Assembly: GCF_000383235.1 (NCBI RefSeq) | Contig: NZ_KB910930.1 | Span: 42,457-106,456 of the forward strand | Reading direction: 5' to 3' | DNA from: Bacillus sp. 123MFChir2 | Lineage (GTDB): Bacteria > Bacillota > Bacilli > Bacillales > Bacillaceae_G | Length of the DNA: 64,000 nt | Shown here: positions 1 through 7,985 of the stretch, in pieces | How positions within the stretch are numbered: the stretch's first letter is position 1 | How the letters are laid out: each line of letters starts with the position of its first letter | Translations under genes and position numbers: made by a program | The notes under the pieces: model-generated | The model's input: the letters and a program-made list of their open reading frames with translations, nothing else | What the model was told of the DNA's origin: nothing | Database searches by the model: none

Positions 1-1
1 C

Positions 2-334
2 GCGTTCTTAGCAATGATGGCAAGCTGCTTAATGTTTAAAATCCTATCCGGAGCATCAAAAGATATTACACGTTACAACATGCTTCGTAAAATTGGTGTA
101 CGTCGTGAGTTGTTAACGAAGTCAATTTATAAAGAATTGTTCTTCGTATTCTTATTCCCTGCAATTATCGGGATTGTGCACGTATTAATCGGAATGAATA
201 TTTTTAGCTTTATCTTAATTAATCCATATTTCCGTATTTGGCTTCCAATTGTCATTTTCGTAGTCATTTATACGATCTACTATTTTATTACAGTACAATT
301 GTATAAAGGAATTGTTCTTCCGAAAGAGGAATAG
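2..334 (+). CDS. BceB-type ABC transporter permease, C-terminal part
   Basis: Only the last 110 residues are inside the window; the reading frame is open to the left edge, so this is a truncation by the window and not a pseudogene. The fragment has the ending typical of FtsX-like permeases of bacitracin/antimicrobial-peptide exporters (BceB family): a soluble stretch with YNMLRKIGVRR, then two hydrophobic segments (around residues 47-67 and 76-98 of the fragment) and a short basic tail. Such permeases pair with an ATPase and usually a BceRS two-component system encoded upstream, outside this window. The fold and end are clear; the substrate cannot be read from the fragment. Confidence 0.75.
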   Translation, partial: AFLAMMASCLMFKILSGASKDITRYNMLRKIGVRRELLTKSIYKELFFVFLFPAIIGIVHVLIGMNIFSFILINPYFRIWLPIVIFVVIYTIYYFITVQLYKGIVLPKEE

Positions 335-342
335 GATTTGGG

Positions 343-373
343 AAATACCGAGCACCATCGCTCGGTATTTTTT
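343..373 (+). terminator. Rho-independent terminator of the BceB-type gene
   Basis: An 11-bp perfect stem (AAATACCGAGC / GCTCGGTATTT, loop of 6 nt) ends in a T run, directly after the permease stop codon. Confidence 0.85.
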
Positions 374-448
374 ACATTCACAAGGATGATTTAAATTATT
401 GAATCTGTTAGAAAGTTTTTGTTACGATTATACGAGGGGGGCTAGAAA

Positions 449-901
449 ATGAACAAGAAAAAAATAGGTATAATAATTTTAGGAGTATTATTTATACTCG
501 TTCCTTTATATATATATATCTTTTTAATCGAACACGAAGATAAGATAGCACTAACACCGGATATGATTTTAAAGGTAACATATTTAGAAACAGATTCGGT
601 TGCTGAGGGTATGATTACAGATGGTGGGAAAGATGCGAGAGATGTATTTCAAAAGTTAATCAGTTCAAAAAAAGTGGTAACACAAAAAGAATTTTTTAAA
701 AAGAGATTTTTTGAACAATCTTCGCACCGTAAAATTGACTTTGTGCTAGATGACGGGAAGAAAATTACATTTAATGTAGTATCGTTTAGAGCTGAACAAT
801 ACTATGACGAAGCATATGTTCAATGTGTTGGAAACAAAACGATTTATCACTTAAATAAAGAAGATGCAACAGATATAGGAATGCAATTTATGAATCGATA
901 A
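449..901 (+). CDS. membrane-anchored protein of unknown function (150 aa)
   Basis: I do not recognise the family. The protein starts with MNKKKIG followed by one strongly hydrophobic segment (about residues 5-27), so it is probably an N-terminally anchored protein with a mixed, lysine-rich domain of about 120 residues outside the membrane. There is no lipobox cysteine. The start ATG follows GAGGGGGG about 9 nt upstream, a good ribosome site. It stands alone between two terminators, so it is probably a single-gene transcript. Confidence 0.6.
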   Translation: MNKKKIGIIILGVLFILVPLYIYIFLIEHEDKIALTPDMILKVTYLETDSVAEGMITDGGKDARDVFQKLISSKKVVTQKEFFKKRFFEQSSHRKIDFVLDDGKKITFNVVSFRAEQYYDEAYVQCVGNKTIYHLNKEDATDIGMQFMNR

Positions 902-913
902 TTTGTTAACTTT

Positions 914-950
914 AAAAAGCACTTATGAAATTTTCAAAAGTGCTTTTTTA
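914..950 (+). terminator. Rho-independent terminator
   Basis: The inverted repeat AAAAAGCACTT / AAGTGCTTTTTT, with a T run, lies 13 nt after the stop of the 150-aa protein gene. Confidence 0.8.
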
Positions 951-966
951 AATGAACAAGGATTAT

Positions 967-1002
967 CCCCCCTTATCAAGAAGGGTGGCTTGATAAGGGG
1001 GG
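967..1002. repeat. perfect 14-bp hairpin with C6/G6 ends
   Basis: The arms CCCCCCTTATCAAG (967-980) and its exact complement (989-1002) enclose an 8-nt loop. No T run follows, so it does not look like an intrinsic terminator. It directly precedes repeat family D copy 1. Confidence 0.6.
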
Positions 1003-1005
1003 CGC

Positions 1006-1215
1006 TAAAAAGAAAGAGTAGGAGAAACACAAGCATGGAAGTGAACAGTAAAATGGTTAAATACTTAATTTTCTAAAAATTTTAAAACTGAAGGGTTTTT
1101 TCGTTTTTACTCTTTCTTTATGATATGAGTGTATCATTAAAAATATAATAAATCAACAAAAAAAAGACAATATTCTTATTAATTCGACATTTTTCGATAA
1201 TTTTACAAATTTTAT
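1006..1215. repeat. interspersed repeat family D, copy 1
   Basis: The element starts with AAAGAAAGAGTA and about 115 bp later carries its complement TACTCTTTCTTT, followed by an AT-rich tail containing AATTCGACATTTTT. The same order of blocks (inverted ends, a central CTTAATTTTC, AAGGGTTTTT, and the tail with AAATTCGACATTTTT) recurs at 53,204-53,400, but the insides differ. This fits an old foldback repeat of the bcr kind found in the B. cereus group. No coding potential is visible in the 470-bp gap that holds it. Confidence 0.6.
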
Positions 1216-1330
1216 TCCAATAGAATAATTCTCTCCGAGATGCTGTGGATTATTATAATTATTCGTTTGCATTGCAATCTTATATGTCGAAAAATTAAAA
1301 TTTATTTATATAGTTGAATGTAGCAGTTAA

Positions 1331-1372
1331 AAATTCCGCCACGGAGAAAAGATAGTTTTTCTGTGGCGGGAT
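1331..1372 (-). terminator. terminator after the 111-aa gene
   Basis: The stem CCGCCACGGAGAAAA / TTTTTCTGTGGCGG, with T runs on both strands, abuts the stop codon of the minus-strand gene at 1374. Confidence 0.7.
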
Positions 1373-1373
1373 T

Positions 1374-1709
1374 TTACATTGTATCATCATCCTCATCATA
1401 TTCTGGTAAATTATCATGTGATAACCAATTCTCGTAGAAATTATTTTTTACTTTTTTTGAAAAGACAACAGCAGGAGTTTTATCTATTTCTTTGAGCAAT
1501 TCTCTTGCAGTAGTTTCTCCAAAATCTCTTATATAAACTTTTTGATCTAATGGGAATTCCCAGACCTTCCAATCTGATGTGTGTTCTTTTCCAACTGAAT
1601 CTCGTAACCAGTAGAAGGCAATTTCTTTGTTGTAACTGATTACAACTTCATAATCATCTGTACCGATAGCATAAGCTTTCAGTTCTTTCTCGTCTTTTCT
1701 TCTTTTCAT
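1374..1709 (-). CDS. uncharacterised acidic protein (111 aa)
   Basis: I do not recognise this gene. It encodes a soluble protein with a basic, charged start (MKRRKDEKE) and a very acidic end (YDEDDDTM). There is no signal peptide and no membrane segment. A good Shine-Dalgarno stretch (GAGGTACGC on the minus strand) precedes the ATG. It is divergent from the isochorismatase-family gene and has its own terminator. Function unknown. Confidence 0.55.
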   Translation of the reverse strand: MKRRKDEKELKAYAIGTDDYEVVISYNKEIAFYWLRDSVGKEHTSDWKVWEFPLDQKVYIRDFGETTARELLKEIDKTPAVVFSKKVKNNFYENWLSHDNLPEYDEDDDTM

Positions 1710-1846
1710 GCGTACCTCCTCTAGTTAATAAAAAGTTAATTTAAAATTTGGAGATAAAAATGTTCCTTATCACTTTATCAAAAAAACGACAAAATTTGGT
1801 AATGAATGCTATAATAAAAAAGAAACAAATAGGGTGGGGAATAGTA

Positions 1847-2374
1847 ATGAAACAAGCTTTAGTTGTCATTGATGTGCAGGAGATTTTCTTTCTTGAACCG
1901 CAAAACTTTTTATATGATAAAGAACGTGTAGTTGAAAATATAAACAAGTTAATTACGAAAGCTCACGAAAAAAATATCCCAGTTATTTTTATTCAACATA
2001 CGGGTACAGAGGAAACGGATGAAATGTTTGAAGGAAAAGATGGATGGCAATTACATAAGGGGCTAGCGAAAATTTCCTCAGATAAAGTGATTCAAAAAAC
2101 GAAATGGGATGCATTTTATCAAACAGAGCTATTAGGCTACTTACAAAAGAAAGAAATTGAACAAATTATTTTTGCAGGAGCTCAAACAGAGTTTTGTTTA
2201 GATACTACAATTCGAGCTGCTTATAGCTTAGGATATCAAAATAATCTTCTTGCTAAAAATACACATAGTACAATAACGAGTGCAGTATTAGAAGCAGAAC
2301 AAATTGTGAAGCATCATGAAAATATTTGGAATAACCGATTTTTAAAAATTGTCGAATTAGATACAGTACTATAA
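1847..2374 (+). CDS. cysteine hydrolase, isochorismatase family
   Basis: A 175-aa protein with the alpha/beta fold and catalytic triad of the isochorismatase-like hydrolases: Asp in VVIDVQ near the N terminus, Lys in QKTKWDAF, and the nucleophilic Cys in GAQTEFCLD. Members hydrolyse amide or vinyl-ether bonds (nicotinamidase, N-carbamoylsarcosine amidase, isochorismatase); the substrate here cannot be told. The frame is open further upstream, but ATG 1847 is preceded by GGTGGGGA at 7 nt and gives the usual family length. The stop codon TAA lies inside the ATAAA duplication of a bcr1-type repeat, which therefore begins immediately after the gene. Confidence 0.85.
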   Translation: MKQALVVIDVQEIFFLEPQNFLYDKERVVENINKLITKAHEKNIPVIFIQHTGTEETDEMFEGKDGWQLHKGLAKISSDKVIQKTKWDAFYQTELLGYLQKKEIEQIIFAGAQTEFCLDTTIRAAYSLGYQNNLLAKNTHSTITSAVLEAEQIVKHHENIWNNRFLKIVELDTVL

Positions 2375-2524
2375 AGTGAAACTTCCATCAGTGGAGAGGT
2401 ATCTCCCACTGATGGTTAGCCCTCACCAATCGGGCTTTTACGGGCAGTTTATCCCTTCACCTATCTTCCTTGTTTCTCTCTGAATCTTGAGGTGGGGGAT
2501 TACTGCCCGTTAATGCGGGATAAA
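2371..2524 (+). repeat. bcr1-type interspersed repeat, full-length
   Basis: The element starts GTGAAACTTCC, contains the hairpin CCATCAGTGG / CCACTGATGG, then CGGGCTTTTACGGGCAG and its imperfect complement TACTGCCCGTTAATGCGGG. It is bounded by direct repeats ATAAA at 2371-2375 and 2520-2524. Length, termini and the TTTAT-type duplication agree with what I remember of bcr1 of the B. cereus group; the name rests on memory, the structure on the sequence. Confidence 0.75.
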
Positions 2525-2526
2525 TA

Positions 2527-2558
2527 AAAGCTACAAACAATTCGTTTGCAGCTTTTTT
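2527..2558 (-). terminator. terminator after the 62-aa gene
   Basis: GCTGCAAACGAATTGTTTGTAGC, read on the minus strand, folds and is followed by TTTTATTTA. It lies just past the stop of the 62-aa gene. Confidence 0.7.
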
Positions 2559-2559
2559 G

Positions 2560-2748
2560 TTAACGAGTGATATACATAATTGCAACAACAAAAATTAGTA
2601 TAGCAACAAATCCTAGATTATCACCGATATCAAAGCTTTTCTTTTTCTGTTCTTTTTCTTCTTTTAAACTACGGACCTCATCTTTTAATTCATTGATAGA
2701 TTCTTTCAACTCGTTAAGTTCTTGTGTTAACTTAGACGTATTATCCAT
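2560..2748 (-). CDS. small coiled-coil membrane protein (62 aa)
   Basis: The first 40 residues form a heptad-rich, charged helix (ELNELKESINELKDEV), followed by one C-terminal transmembrane helix (about residues 44-61). This architecture resembles small tail-anchored XhlA-like proteins, but there is no phage or holin context, so I leave the function open. The gene has its own terminator downstream and is separated from its neighbours. Confidence 0.6.
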   Translation of the reverse strand: MDNTSKLTQELNELKESINELKDEVRSLKEEKEQKKKSFDIGDNLGFVAILIFVVAIMYITR

Positions 2749-2857
2749 TCTATTCTCTCTTTTCTTTTTTATTTTTATTTATCCTAAACTTCCACCTGGT
2801 AAAGAAACATGAAAATCATCCCCTATATGTAACTGCCAGCCTTCAAAAAAGTTACTA

Positions 2858-3448
2858 TCATGAAAAATATCTAAAAAGATATTTTTCATCAAATTCAATT
2901 GTTAAATCGGAAATGGGTGAAAAATGATGGACTTTTTGTACTTTCCGATTTCGTAGTAGTTTTCTTGTGACTTTACAAAATCTAGATCCATCCGAATTTG
3001 TAAGTTCATAGTCTGGTTTTCCTACTTGCACTTCACGATGGTTTCTTATACGCCACGCACATTCCACGGGTTCTTCTATCATTTTTTCTGTTCCTTTTTT
3101 TTGCAGAGAAGATGCGATATGGTCAGTACATAACTTTTTAATCGTTTCGTTATCTCCTTTAAATTTTAAGGCTCTAGCTATCTGATTAGCGTTGTTCCCC
3201 ATAGATTTTTCAAATAGTGAACATGCCTCAATCATTTCAGGTGTTTTCTGCTCTTCTAAGTACCAATATCGCCCGGCCATTGCGGGGTATTGTAATTTAT
3301 AATAGATATCCCCTAGTTTCTTACGAAGGTCTAATGCATTGGGATAAGCCGCAATTAAGCCGTGTAGTCGCTCTCTCGCTTTTCCTAAATCATTATTTTG
3401 AATATCGTTTTCGATCTTTTTTAACGTTTTTTTAGGTATGTTGTTGAT
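2858..3448 (-). CDS. DUF6584-like protein, apparently starting at ATC
   Basis: The obvious ATG-initiated ORF begins at 3280 (MAGRYWYLEE), but the frame continues upstream for 56 codons with convincing protein-like sequence (KKIENDIQNNDLGKARERLHGLIAAYP, written here only to show the helix-rich, TPR-like character). It reaches a strong ribosome site AAAAGGAGAG at 3456-3465, 8-9 nt before the triplet ATC (3446-3448). No ATG, GTG or TTG exists in frame in that stretch. Full length would be 196 aa, which fits the DUF6584 family as I remember it. Either a rare ATC start is used or a mutation removed the start codon. It follows the DUF5412 gene by 16 nt, so coupling is likely. Confidence 0.6.
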   Translation of the reverse strand: MNNIPKKTLKKIENDIQNNDLGKARERLHGLIAAYPNALDLRKKLGDIYYKLQYPAMAGRYWYLEEQKTPEMIEACSLFEKSMGNNANQIARALKFKGDNETIKKLCTDHIASSLQKKGTEKMIEEPVECAWRIRNHREVQVGKPDYELTNSDGSRFCKVTRKLLRNRKVQKVHHFSPISDLTIEFDEKYLFRYFS

Positions 3449-3464
3449 ATGATAACTCTCCTTT

Positions 3465-3893
3465 TCATTTTACAAATTGCTTAGGGTATTCTCTTTTATG
3501 ATTTTCATCATCACGCCAATCATATGTTTCTTGTTTCGAAATATGTAAAGTTTGATTTCCCATTTTCACTGTAGTTTCATCAATCCATTCAACAAGTGGA
3601 TCGGCATCAGGATAATTCCAGTATATCGTTTTAGAAGAATTCGTTTTCAGATGGACCAATTCACCTCTAACGGCGTCTAGACTTAATGATCCCCCATCTT
3701 GAAAATAAGTTTTCAATTTATAATCTCCATTTGGGGATTCGATTGTTCGAATTAATTTTCCTGTTGGAACACCTTGCAAACTAAAAAACTGCCAGTATAT
3801 AAAACAAGCTCCAATAATCAACATAGAAAGTAATACAATTCCTACTTTTCTCTTTGTTTTCTTGATTTCTTTTTGTGCTTTTTTAGTATTCAT
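3465..3893 (-). CDS. DUF5412 family membrane-anchored protein (142 aa)
   Basis: Basic N terminus, one transmembrane helix (about residues 17-36) and an outside domain with the pattern I associate with DUF5412: GKLIRTIESPNGDYKLKTY, then a VRGELV strand and KTIYWNYPDADPLVEW. Function unknown. The gene is first in a two-gene unit with the DUF6584-like gene, whose ribosome site starts at its stop codon. Confidence 0.7.
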   Translation of the reverse strand: MNTKKAQKEIKKTKRKVGIVLLSMLIIGACFIYWQFFSLQGVPTGKLIRTIESPNGDYKLKTYFQDGGSLSLDAVRGELVHLKTNSSKTIYWNYPDADPLVEWIDETTVKMGNQTLHISKQETYDWRDDENHKREYPKQFVK

Positions 3894-4025
3894 TTTCTTC
3901 TCCCTTAGAAATGGTTATATGTACTTTATACCATTTTATGGATAATTTCTATATATGTCCAGGTGTTCTTGTCTAACTAAAAAAGAGGATGTTTATGTTG
4001 TTTTTTAGGTTTATACATATTGGTT

Positions 4026-4211
4026 TTTCGGCATATAAGTTGCTGCTATGCAGAATATAGCATGATCGCTATTTGCTTCCTCCTTTTGTTTTAAACATTG
4101 CACGTGGCAGGAAAAGGCCCTAACCGCTTCTATGCATCACCAGTCCCTCTCGCCCATTTAAAAAAATGCTTTTCTGCCCTTTTTTCATAAAGTAACTGAG
4201 TAGTTACGAAA
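4026..4211 (+). repeat. interspersed repeat family B, copy 1
   Basis: The core runs from GCATATAAGTTGCTGCTATG to CTCTCGCCCATTTAAAAA and contains the family hallmark GCACGTGGCAGGAAAAGGCC followed by CTATGCAT. This copy, like copy 4, ends with an extra block containing ACTGAGTAGTTAC. It fills most of the 398-bp gap before the sigma-factor gene. Confidence 0.8.
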
Positions 4212-4291
4212 ATATTTTTTATTTTTTTGTCACAAACAGTGAATTTGTGGTTTCTTTATAGTGACAGTAGCTAATAAGGAGGAAGAAACGA

Positions 4292-4837
4292 GTGGAGGTG
4301 AAAGCTTCATTGTTAAATATATATGAACAAAATTCAGTTTCAAATATACAGTTTCAAGATGTGTTTAAAGAATATTATGCTCACGTTGTGAGACAAATTA
4401 TGAGGATTGTGCGAGATCAAGCAATTGCTGAAGATTTAGCACAAGAAGTATTTTTGCAATTATATCATACAGAATGGAAACAGATTGAAAGTGTATCAGC
4501 ATGGCTTGCAAAAGCATCTATTTATGCAGCATATAACTATTTGCGATCTGAAAAAAGGCATCAAGCAAGAATCGAAAAAGAAGCAAATTATAAACAGTCA
4601 ATTAGCAGTCCATCATCGGAAGAACAATGTATTCAAAAAGAAGAAATTACTCATGTACAAAGTACATTAAAAGAAATGGATGAGCGTGAACGTACCCTCT
4701 TATTAATGAAGTTTTCGGGATTTCAATATAAAGAAATCGCGGAGGCTACTCATATGGAAGTTTCCTCGGTTGGAACAATGCTAGCACGAGCGAAAGCAAA
4801 ATTTCGGAAAATGTATAGAGGGATGAAGGAGGGGTAA
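4292..4837 (+). CDS. ECF-type RNA polymerase sigma factor
   Basis: A 181-aa protein with sigma region 2 (IVRDQAIAEDLAQEVFLQLY, about residues 35-60) and region 4 (LLLMKFSGFQYKEIAEATHMEVSSVGTMLARAK, shown only in part: an HTH at about residues 135-170), a short linker between them and no region 1 or 3, as in ECF sigma factors. The start is GTG at 4292, with AAGGAGG 8-9 nt upstream. Its stop is 3 nt from the next gene, a membrane-bound zinc-finger anti-sigma factor, so the pair forms a signal-responsive unit. A CACAAA/TTTGTG dyad lies about 50 nt upstream in the promoter region; its role is unknown. Confidence 0.85.
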   Translation: MEVKASLLNIYEQNSVSNIQFQDVFKEYYAHVVRQIMRIVRDQAIAEDLAQEVFLQLYHTEWKQIESVSAWLAKASIYAAYNYLRSEKRHQARIEKEANYKQSISSPSSEEQCIQKEEITHVQSTLKEMDERERTLLLMKFSGFQYKEIAEATHMEVSSVGTMLARAKAKFRKMYRGMKEG

Positions 4838-4840
4838 CAA

Positions 4841-6010
4841 ATGAAATGCCAAGATATTGGATTTATTCAGGCGTATTTAGATGGAGAATTAAACCGCGAT
4901 GAAAGAAAGCAATATATTCAACATCTTGACCAATGTAAATCATGTCAACAGAAGTTAGAAGAAATGAGCAAGCTTAATCAATGGGAACAAGTGATATTGG
5001 ATGATGAATTTGCAAACGTTAGTCAAGATATTAATATTGATAAAGCTTGGAAAACCTTTGAGAAAAATATCCAAAATCATAAAACGGAAGAAATAAATAG
5101 GGAAGAAAGTAAAAAGAAGGGAAGATGGGAGAATATGAAGAAATCATCTAAACGTTGGATTACCGCAGCAGCAGCGGCGGCAGTTGTGTGTGTGTCTTTA
5201 ACAGTTCCAGAAGTACGAGCAGGAGCAAGTAGCTTGTTATCAATTTTTCGAGTAAAGGATGTACAGTTTGTGCAACTTACTGAGTCGGACTTACATGAAA
5301 TTGAAGGATGGATCTCTAAAACGGAAGAAGGAGAGAAATCCATTAAAGGAATTGGTAAAATAGGGATCAAAGATAGTGGAAGTAAAAAAGATGCTCACTT
5401 TCAGTCGGATCAGCAAGCAAGAGAAGCTGGATATGCTGTTCCAAAAGTGCCAAATGGATATCGTGTAACGAATGTGGATGTGAATCCGTCATTTATTATG
5501 CAATTTGAGCTCGATACAGAAAAAGCTAATAAATTGTTGAAACAACTACAAAGCAATACGCAGTTTGAGAGTGCTTTGAATGGCAAACAGTTTTCGGTAA
5601 CGGTTCCGGAATCAGTACGCACACAAATAGACATTGAGGGCAATCGAGCATCAAACGGTTTTTCTTATAATGTAATTGATGCACCAAAAATTTCTGTTCC
5701 AGAAGGTGTAGATGTTGCGAAATTACAAAAAACAGTTTTAGAGCTTCCAATTATTCCTGGGAATGTGAAAACACAACTTGCAGGTATTCAAGATTGGACA
5801 CATACATTGCCAATTCCTTATGTAGCAAAAGATGCAAAAGTATCGGAGACAAGTGTTCAAGGAGTAAAGGCTGTTTTATATAATACAGAATATGAAAATG
5901 TACTGATTTGGGAGAAAGACGGGAAAATGCACATGATTGAGCAATATAAAGAGAAAGGAAAAGATATGAATGCAAGTAGTCTTATGAAACTTGCAAATGA
6001 ATTAAAATAA
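4841..6010 (+). CDS. membrane-bound anti-sigma factor, DUF4367-like outer domain
   Basis: The N-terminal cytoplasmic part has a zinc-finger anti-sigma motif, H-x3-C-x2-C (YIQHLDQCKSC, about residues 26-36), and the family's usual opening (IGFIQAYLDGELN). One transmembrane helix with an alanine run (AAAAAAVVCVSLTV) follows at about residues 105-122. The remaining 260 residues form an outside domain resembling DUF4367. It presumably holds the ECF sigma factor encoded just upstream at the membrane until a signal releases it. The signal is unknown. The ribosome site GGAGGGG is at the proper distance. Confidence 0.8.
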   Translation: MKCQDIGFIQAYLDGELNRDERKQYIQHLDQCKSCQQKLEEMSKLNQWEQVILDDEFANVSQDINIDKAWKTFEKNIQNHKTEEINREESKKKGRWENMKKSSKRWITAAAAAAVVCVSLTVPEVRAGASSLLSIFRVKDVQFVQLTESDLHEIEGWISKTEEGEKSIKGIGKIGIKDSGSKKDAHFQSDQQAREAGYAVPKVPNGYRVTNVDVNPSFIMQFELDTEKANKLLKQLQSNTQFESALNGKQFSVTVPESVRTQIDIEGNRASNGFSYNVIDAPKISVPEGVDVAKLQKTVLELPIIPGNVKTQLAGIQDWTHTLPIPYVAKDAKVSETSVQGVKAVLYNTEYENVLIWEKDGKMHMIEQYKEKGKDMNASSLMKLANELK

Positions 6011-6015
6011 TGATT

Positions 6016-6054
6016 GAACAAGAGCGGCTCCGCGAAAAAGGGGCGGCTCTGTTC
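6016..6054 (+). other. imperfect intercistronic hairpin
   Basis: GAACAAGAGCGGC pairs imperfectly with GGCGGCTCTGTTC. No T run follows, so it may attenuate or process the mRNA between the anti-sigma gene and the ABC transporter rather than end it. Confidence 0.45.
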
Positions 6055-6076
6055 CTGTATAGGGCGGAGGTAAAAC

Positions 6077-7042
6077 ATGAACGAAGACTGGATTATACAA
6101 ACAAAGAACTTAACGAAACAATATAACGGAAAAGGAGGGATCCGTAATATTTCATTAGAGGTGCCACGTGGTACTGTATTCGGATTTATCGGTCCTAACG
6201 GTGCCGGGAAAAGTACGTTTGTACGAACGATGCTTGGGTTAATTCACCCTGATTCTGGAACAGCACAAATGCTAGGACAGCCGATTGGGACGATTGAATC
6301 CAAACGGCGCATTGGTTATTTACCTGAGCTGTTTCGCTATCCAGATTGGCTGACTGGTTGGCAGTTACTTGAAACGCATGCGAAATTATGCGATCTTCCT
6401 TTTCGGGAGCGGAAAGCAAAAATGAATGAGGTTATTGAAAAGGTAGGTCTAAAGGGAAGGGAGAAAGAAAAAATACGCGGTTATTCAAAAGGGATGCAGC
6501 AGCGTATCGGACTGGCTTGTGCCCTGCTTTCTGATCCAGAATTGATTTTCTTAGATGAACCAACATCCGCGCTTGATCCAATCGGACGAAAAGAAGTGCG
6601 GCATCTAATGGAAGAGCTTCGGGACCAAGGGAAGACCGTATTTTTAAATAGTCATCTATTAAATGAAATTGAACATGTATGTGATCACGTCGCGATTATT
6701 AATAAGGGAGAGTTAATTGTCCAAGGAGATTGGCGCTCATTGATGATGATTCAAACGGAAGTTGAAGTAACGCTTGGTGAAAAGAGCGAATTATTCTTTA
6801 CACAACTGCCTCCATTTATTAAAAATGTAAGGAAAATAGAAGAACAGGGAAATCGTAAACGGTGGATTATCACGCTGCAGCAAGAAGATGACATTCCGAG
6901 ATTGTTAGAAGCATTTGTATCACTACACATTCCTGTGTATCAGTTAAATCCTGTTCACCCGCATTTGGAAGATGTGTTTATGTATTGGGTAAATAAGAAA
7001 GAGGGGATGCAGCATGTGGACAATCGCCAAGTTATCATTTAA
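6077..7042 (+). CDS. ABC transporter ATP-binding protein
   Basis: A 321-aa ATPase with Walker A (GPNGAGKST, about residues 38-46), an ABC signature in the form YSKGMQQR, Walker B (LIFLDEPTSALDP) and the switch His (NSHLL). Order and spacing fit the CcmA/ABC-2 exporter class, with a C-terminal extension of about 100 residues. It overlaps the permease gene by 29 nt, so the two are translated together. It probably exports a lipid, peptide or drug; the substrate is unknown. It lies 66 nt after the anti-sigma gene and may be part of that stress response. Confidence 0.88.
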   Translation: MNEDWIIQTKNLTKQYNGKGGIRNISLEVPRGTVFGFIGPNGAGKSTFVRTMLGLIHPDSGTAQMLGQPIGTIESKRRIGYLPELFRYPDWLTGWQLLETHAKLCDLPFRERKAKMNEVIEKVGLKGREKEKIRGYSKGMQQRIGLACALLSDPELIFLDEPTSALDPIGRKEVRHLMEELRDQGKTVFLNSHLLNEIEHVCDHVAIINKGELIVQGDWRSLMMIQTEVEVTLGEKSELFFTQLPPFIKNVRKIEEQGNRKRWIITLQQEDDIPRLLEAFVSLHIPVYQLNPVHPHLEDVFMYWVNKKEGMQHVDNRQVII

Positions 7043-7886
7043 AGAAATTCTGTTAAAACGTATTTTTACCATTACATTATGTATGACATTTGCCTTTTTA
7101 ATATTTTATGGAGTGGCCATTCATTATGCCGTTAGTGAAATCCTTCCAGGAGAATCTAGCGGTCTTTCGGCAGCACAAGATTTTATGGGCAAAGCTTTTA
7201 TTTCTACACAGTTACTTGGAGTGGGGTTATACTTTTCTTCATTTATTACTGCGTTGCTAGCTATTTTAAGCAGTGTTGGCAGCATTGCAAATGAAATTGA
7301 AAGTCATCAAATTGATACGTGGCTAACGAGACCGATTTCACGCTTTTCCTTTTTAATGGGGAAATGGATAGGCTTATGCTTGTTACTGATTGCGTACGCA
7401 GCTTTCCTGTTTATAAGTATCGTACTTATCCATCAAACAATGGGTGGAAGTACGTTTCATTTAGATTTCACGGCGACGCAGATTATAAAAGCATTGGCTC
7501 TTTTCTTGCTACAGCCTGTTATTTTAATTAGCATCGCGATCTTACTAAGTACGCGTATGGCAACACTAAATGCTGGCATTGTGTTAATTATTTTATACGG
7601 AACGGGATTTATTGGCGGATTTGTTGAACAAATCGGGACATTGGCACAAAAAACAGCACTTGTAAATATGGGCATAATCGCAAGCCTTTTATTCCCAATT
7701 GATACAATGTATCGTAAAATGACAATCTATTTATTTGATTCATCAGACAATCCTTTATCAATTGCTTCACAAGGAGTGTTCGGAAGTGTGTCAACACCGA
7801 GTAACATGATGATTGTTTATGCTGTTTTCTATGTGTTAGCAGCTATTTTTATAGCGATTCGTACATTTAAATCACGTGATTTATAA
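7014..7886 (+). CDS. ABC-2 type transporter permease
   Basis: A 290-aa integral membrane protein with about six hydrophobic helices. The ABC-2 permease character shows in the long first loop after helix 1 and in the stretch IANEIESHQIDTWLTRPISR between helices 2 and 3, which resembles the coupling region of this family. The start ATG lies inside the ATPase gene, with GAGGGGA 7 nt upstream. It is the membrane partner of the ATPase encoded immediately before it. Confidence 0.85.
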   Translation: MWTIAKLSFKEILLKRIFTITLCMTFAFLIFYGVAIHYAVSEILPGESSGLSAAQDFMGKAFISTQLLGVGLYFSSFITALLAILSSVGSIANEIESHQIDTWLTRPISRFSFLMGKWIGLCLLLIAYAAFLFISIVLIHQTMGGSTFHLDFTATQIIKALALFLLQPVILISIAILLSTRMATLNAGIVLIILYGTGFIGGFVEQIGTLAQKTALVNMGIIASLLFPIDTMYRKMTIYLFDSSDNPLSIASQGVFGSVSTPSNMMIVYAVFYVLAAIFIAIRTFKSRDL

Positions 7887-7932
7887 GGAATGAAACTTTA
7901 GTGTATTCTCCTAATCCTGTAAAGTATGGACT

Positions 7933-7966
7933 AAAACCTACCTCTTTATGTAGAGGTAGGTTTTAT
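7933..7966 (+). terminator. Rho-independent terminator of the ABC transporter unit
   Basis: A 13-bp stem (AAAACCTACCTCT / AGAGGTAGGTTTT) runs into T-rich DNA. Confidence 0.85.
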
Positions 7967-7985
7967 ATATATTCGTTTTAATTAT

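Noticed and set aside
4026-4211. Family B as a small regulatory RNA gene
   Set aside because: No consistent promoter is visible, and one end is often truncated. A repeat element explains the copies better; an RNA role remains only a possibility.
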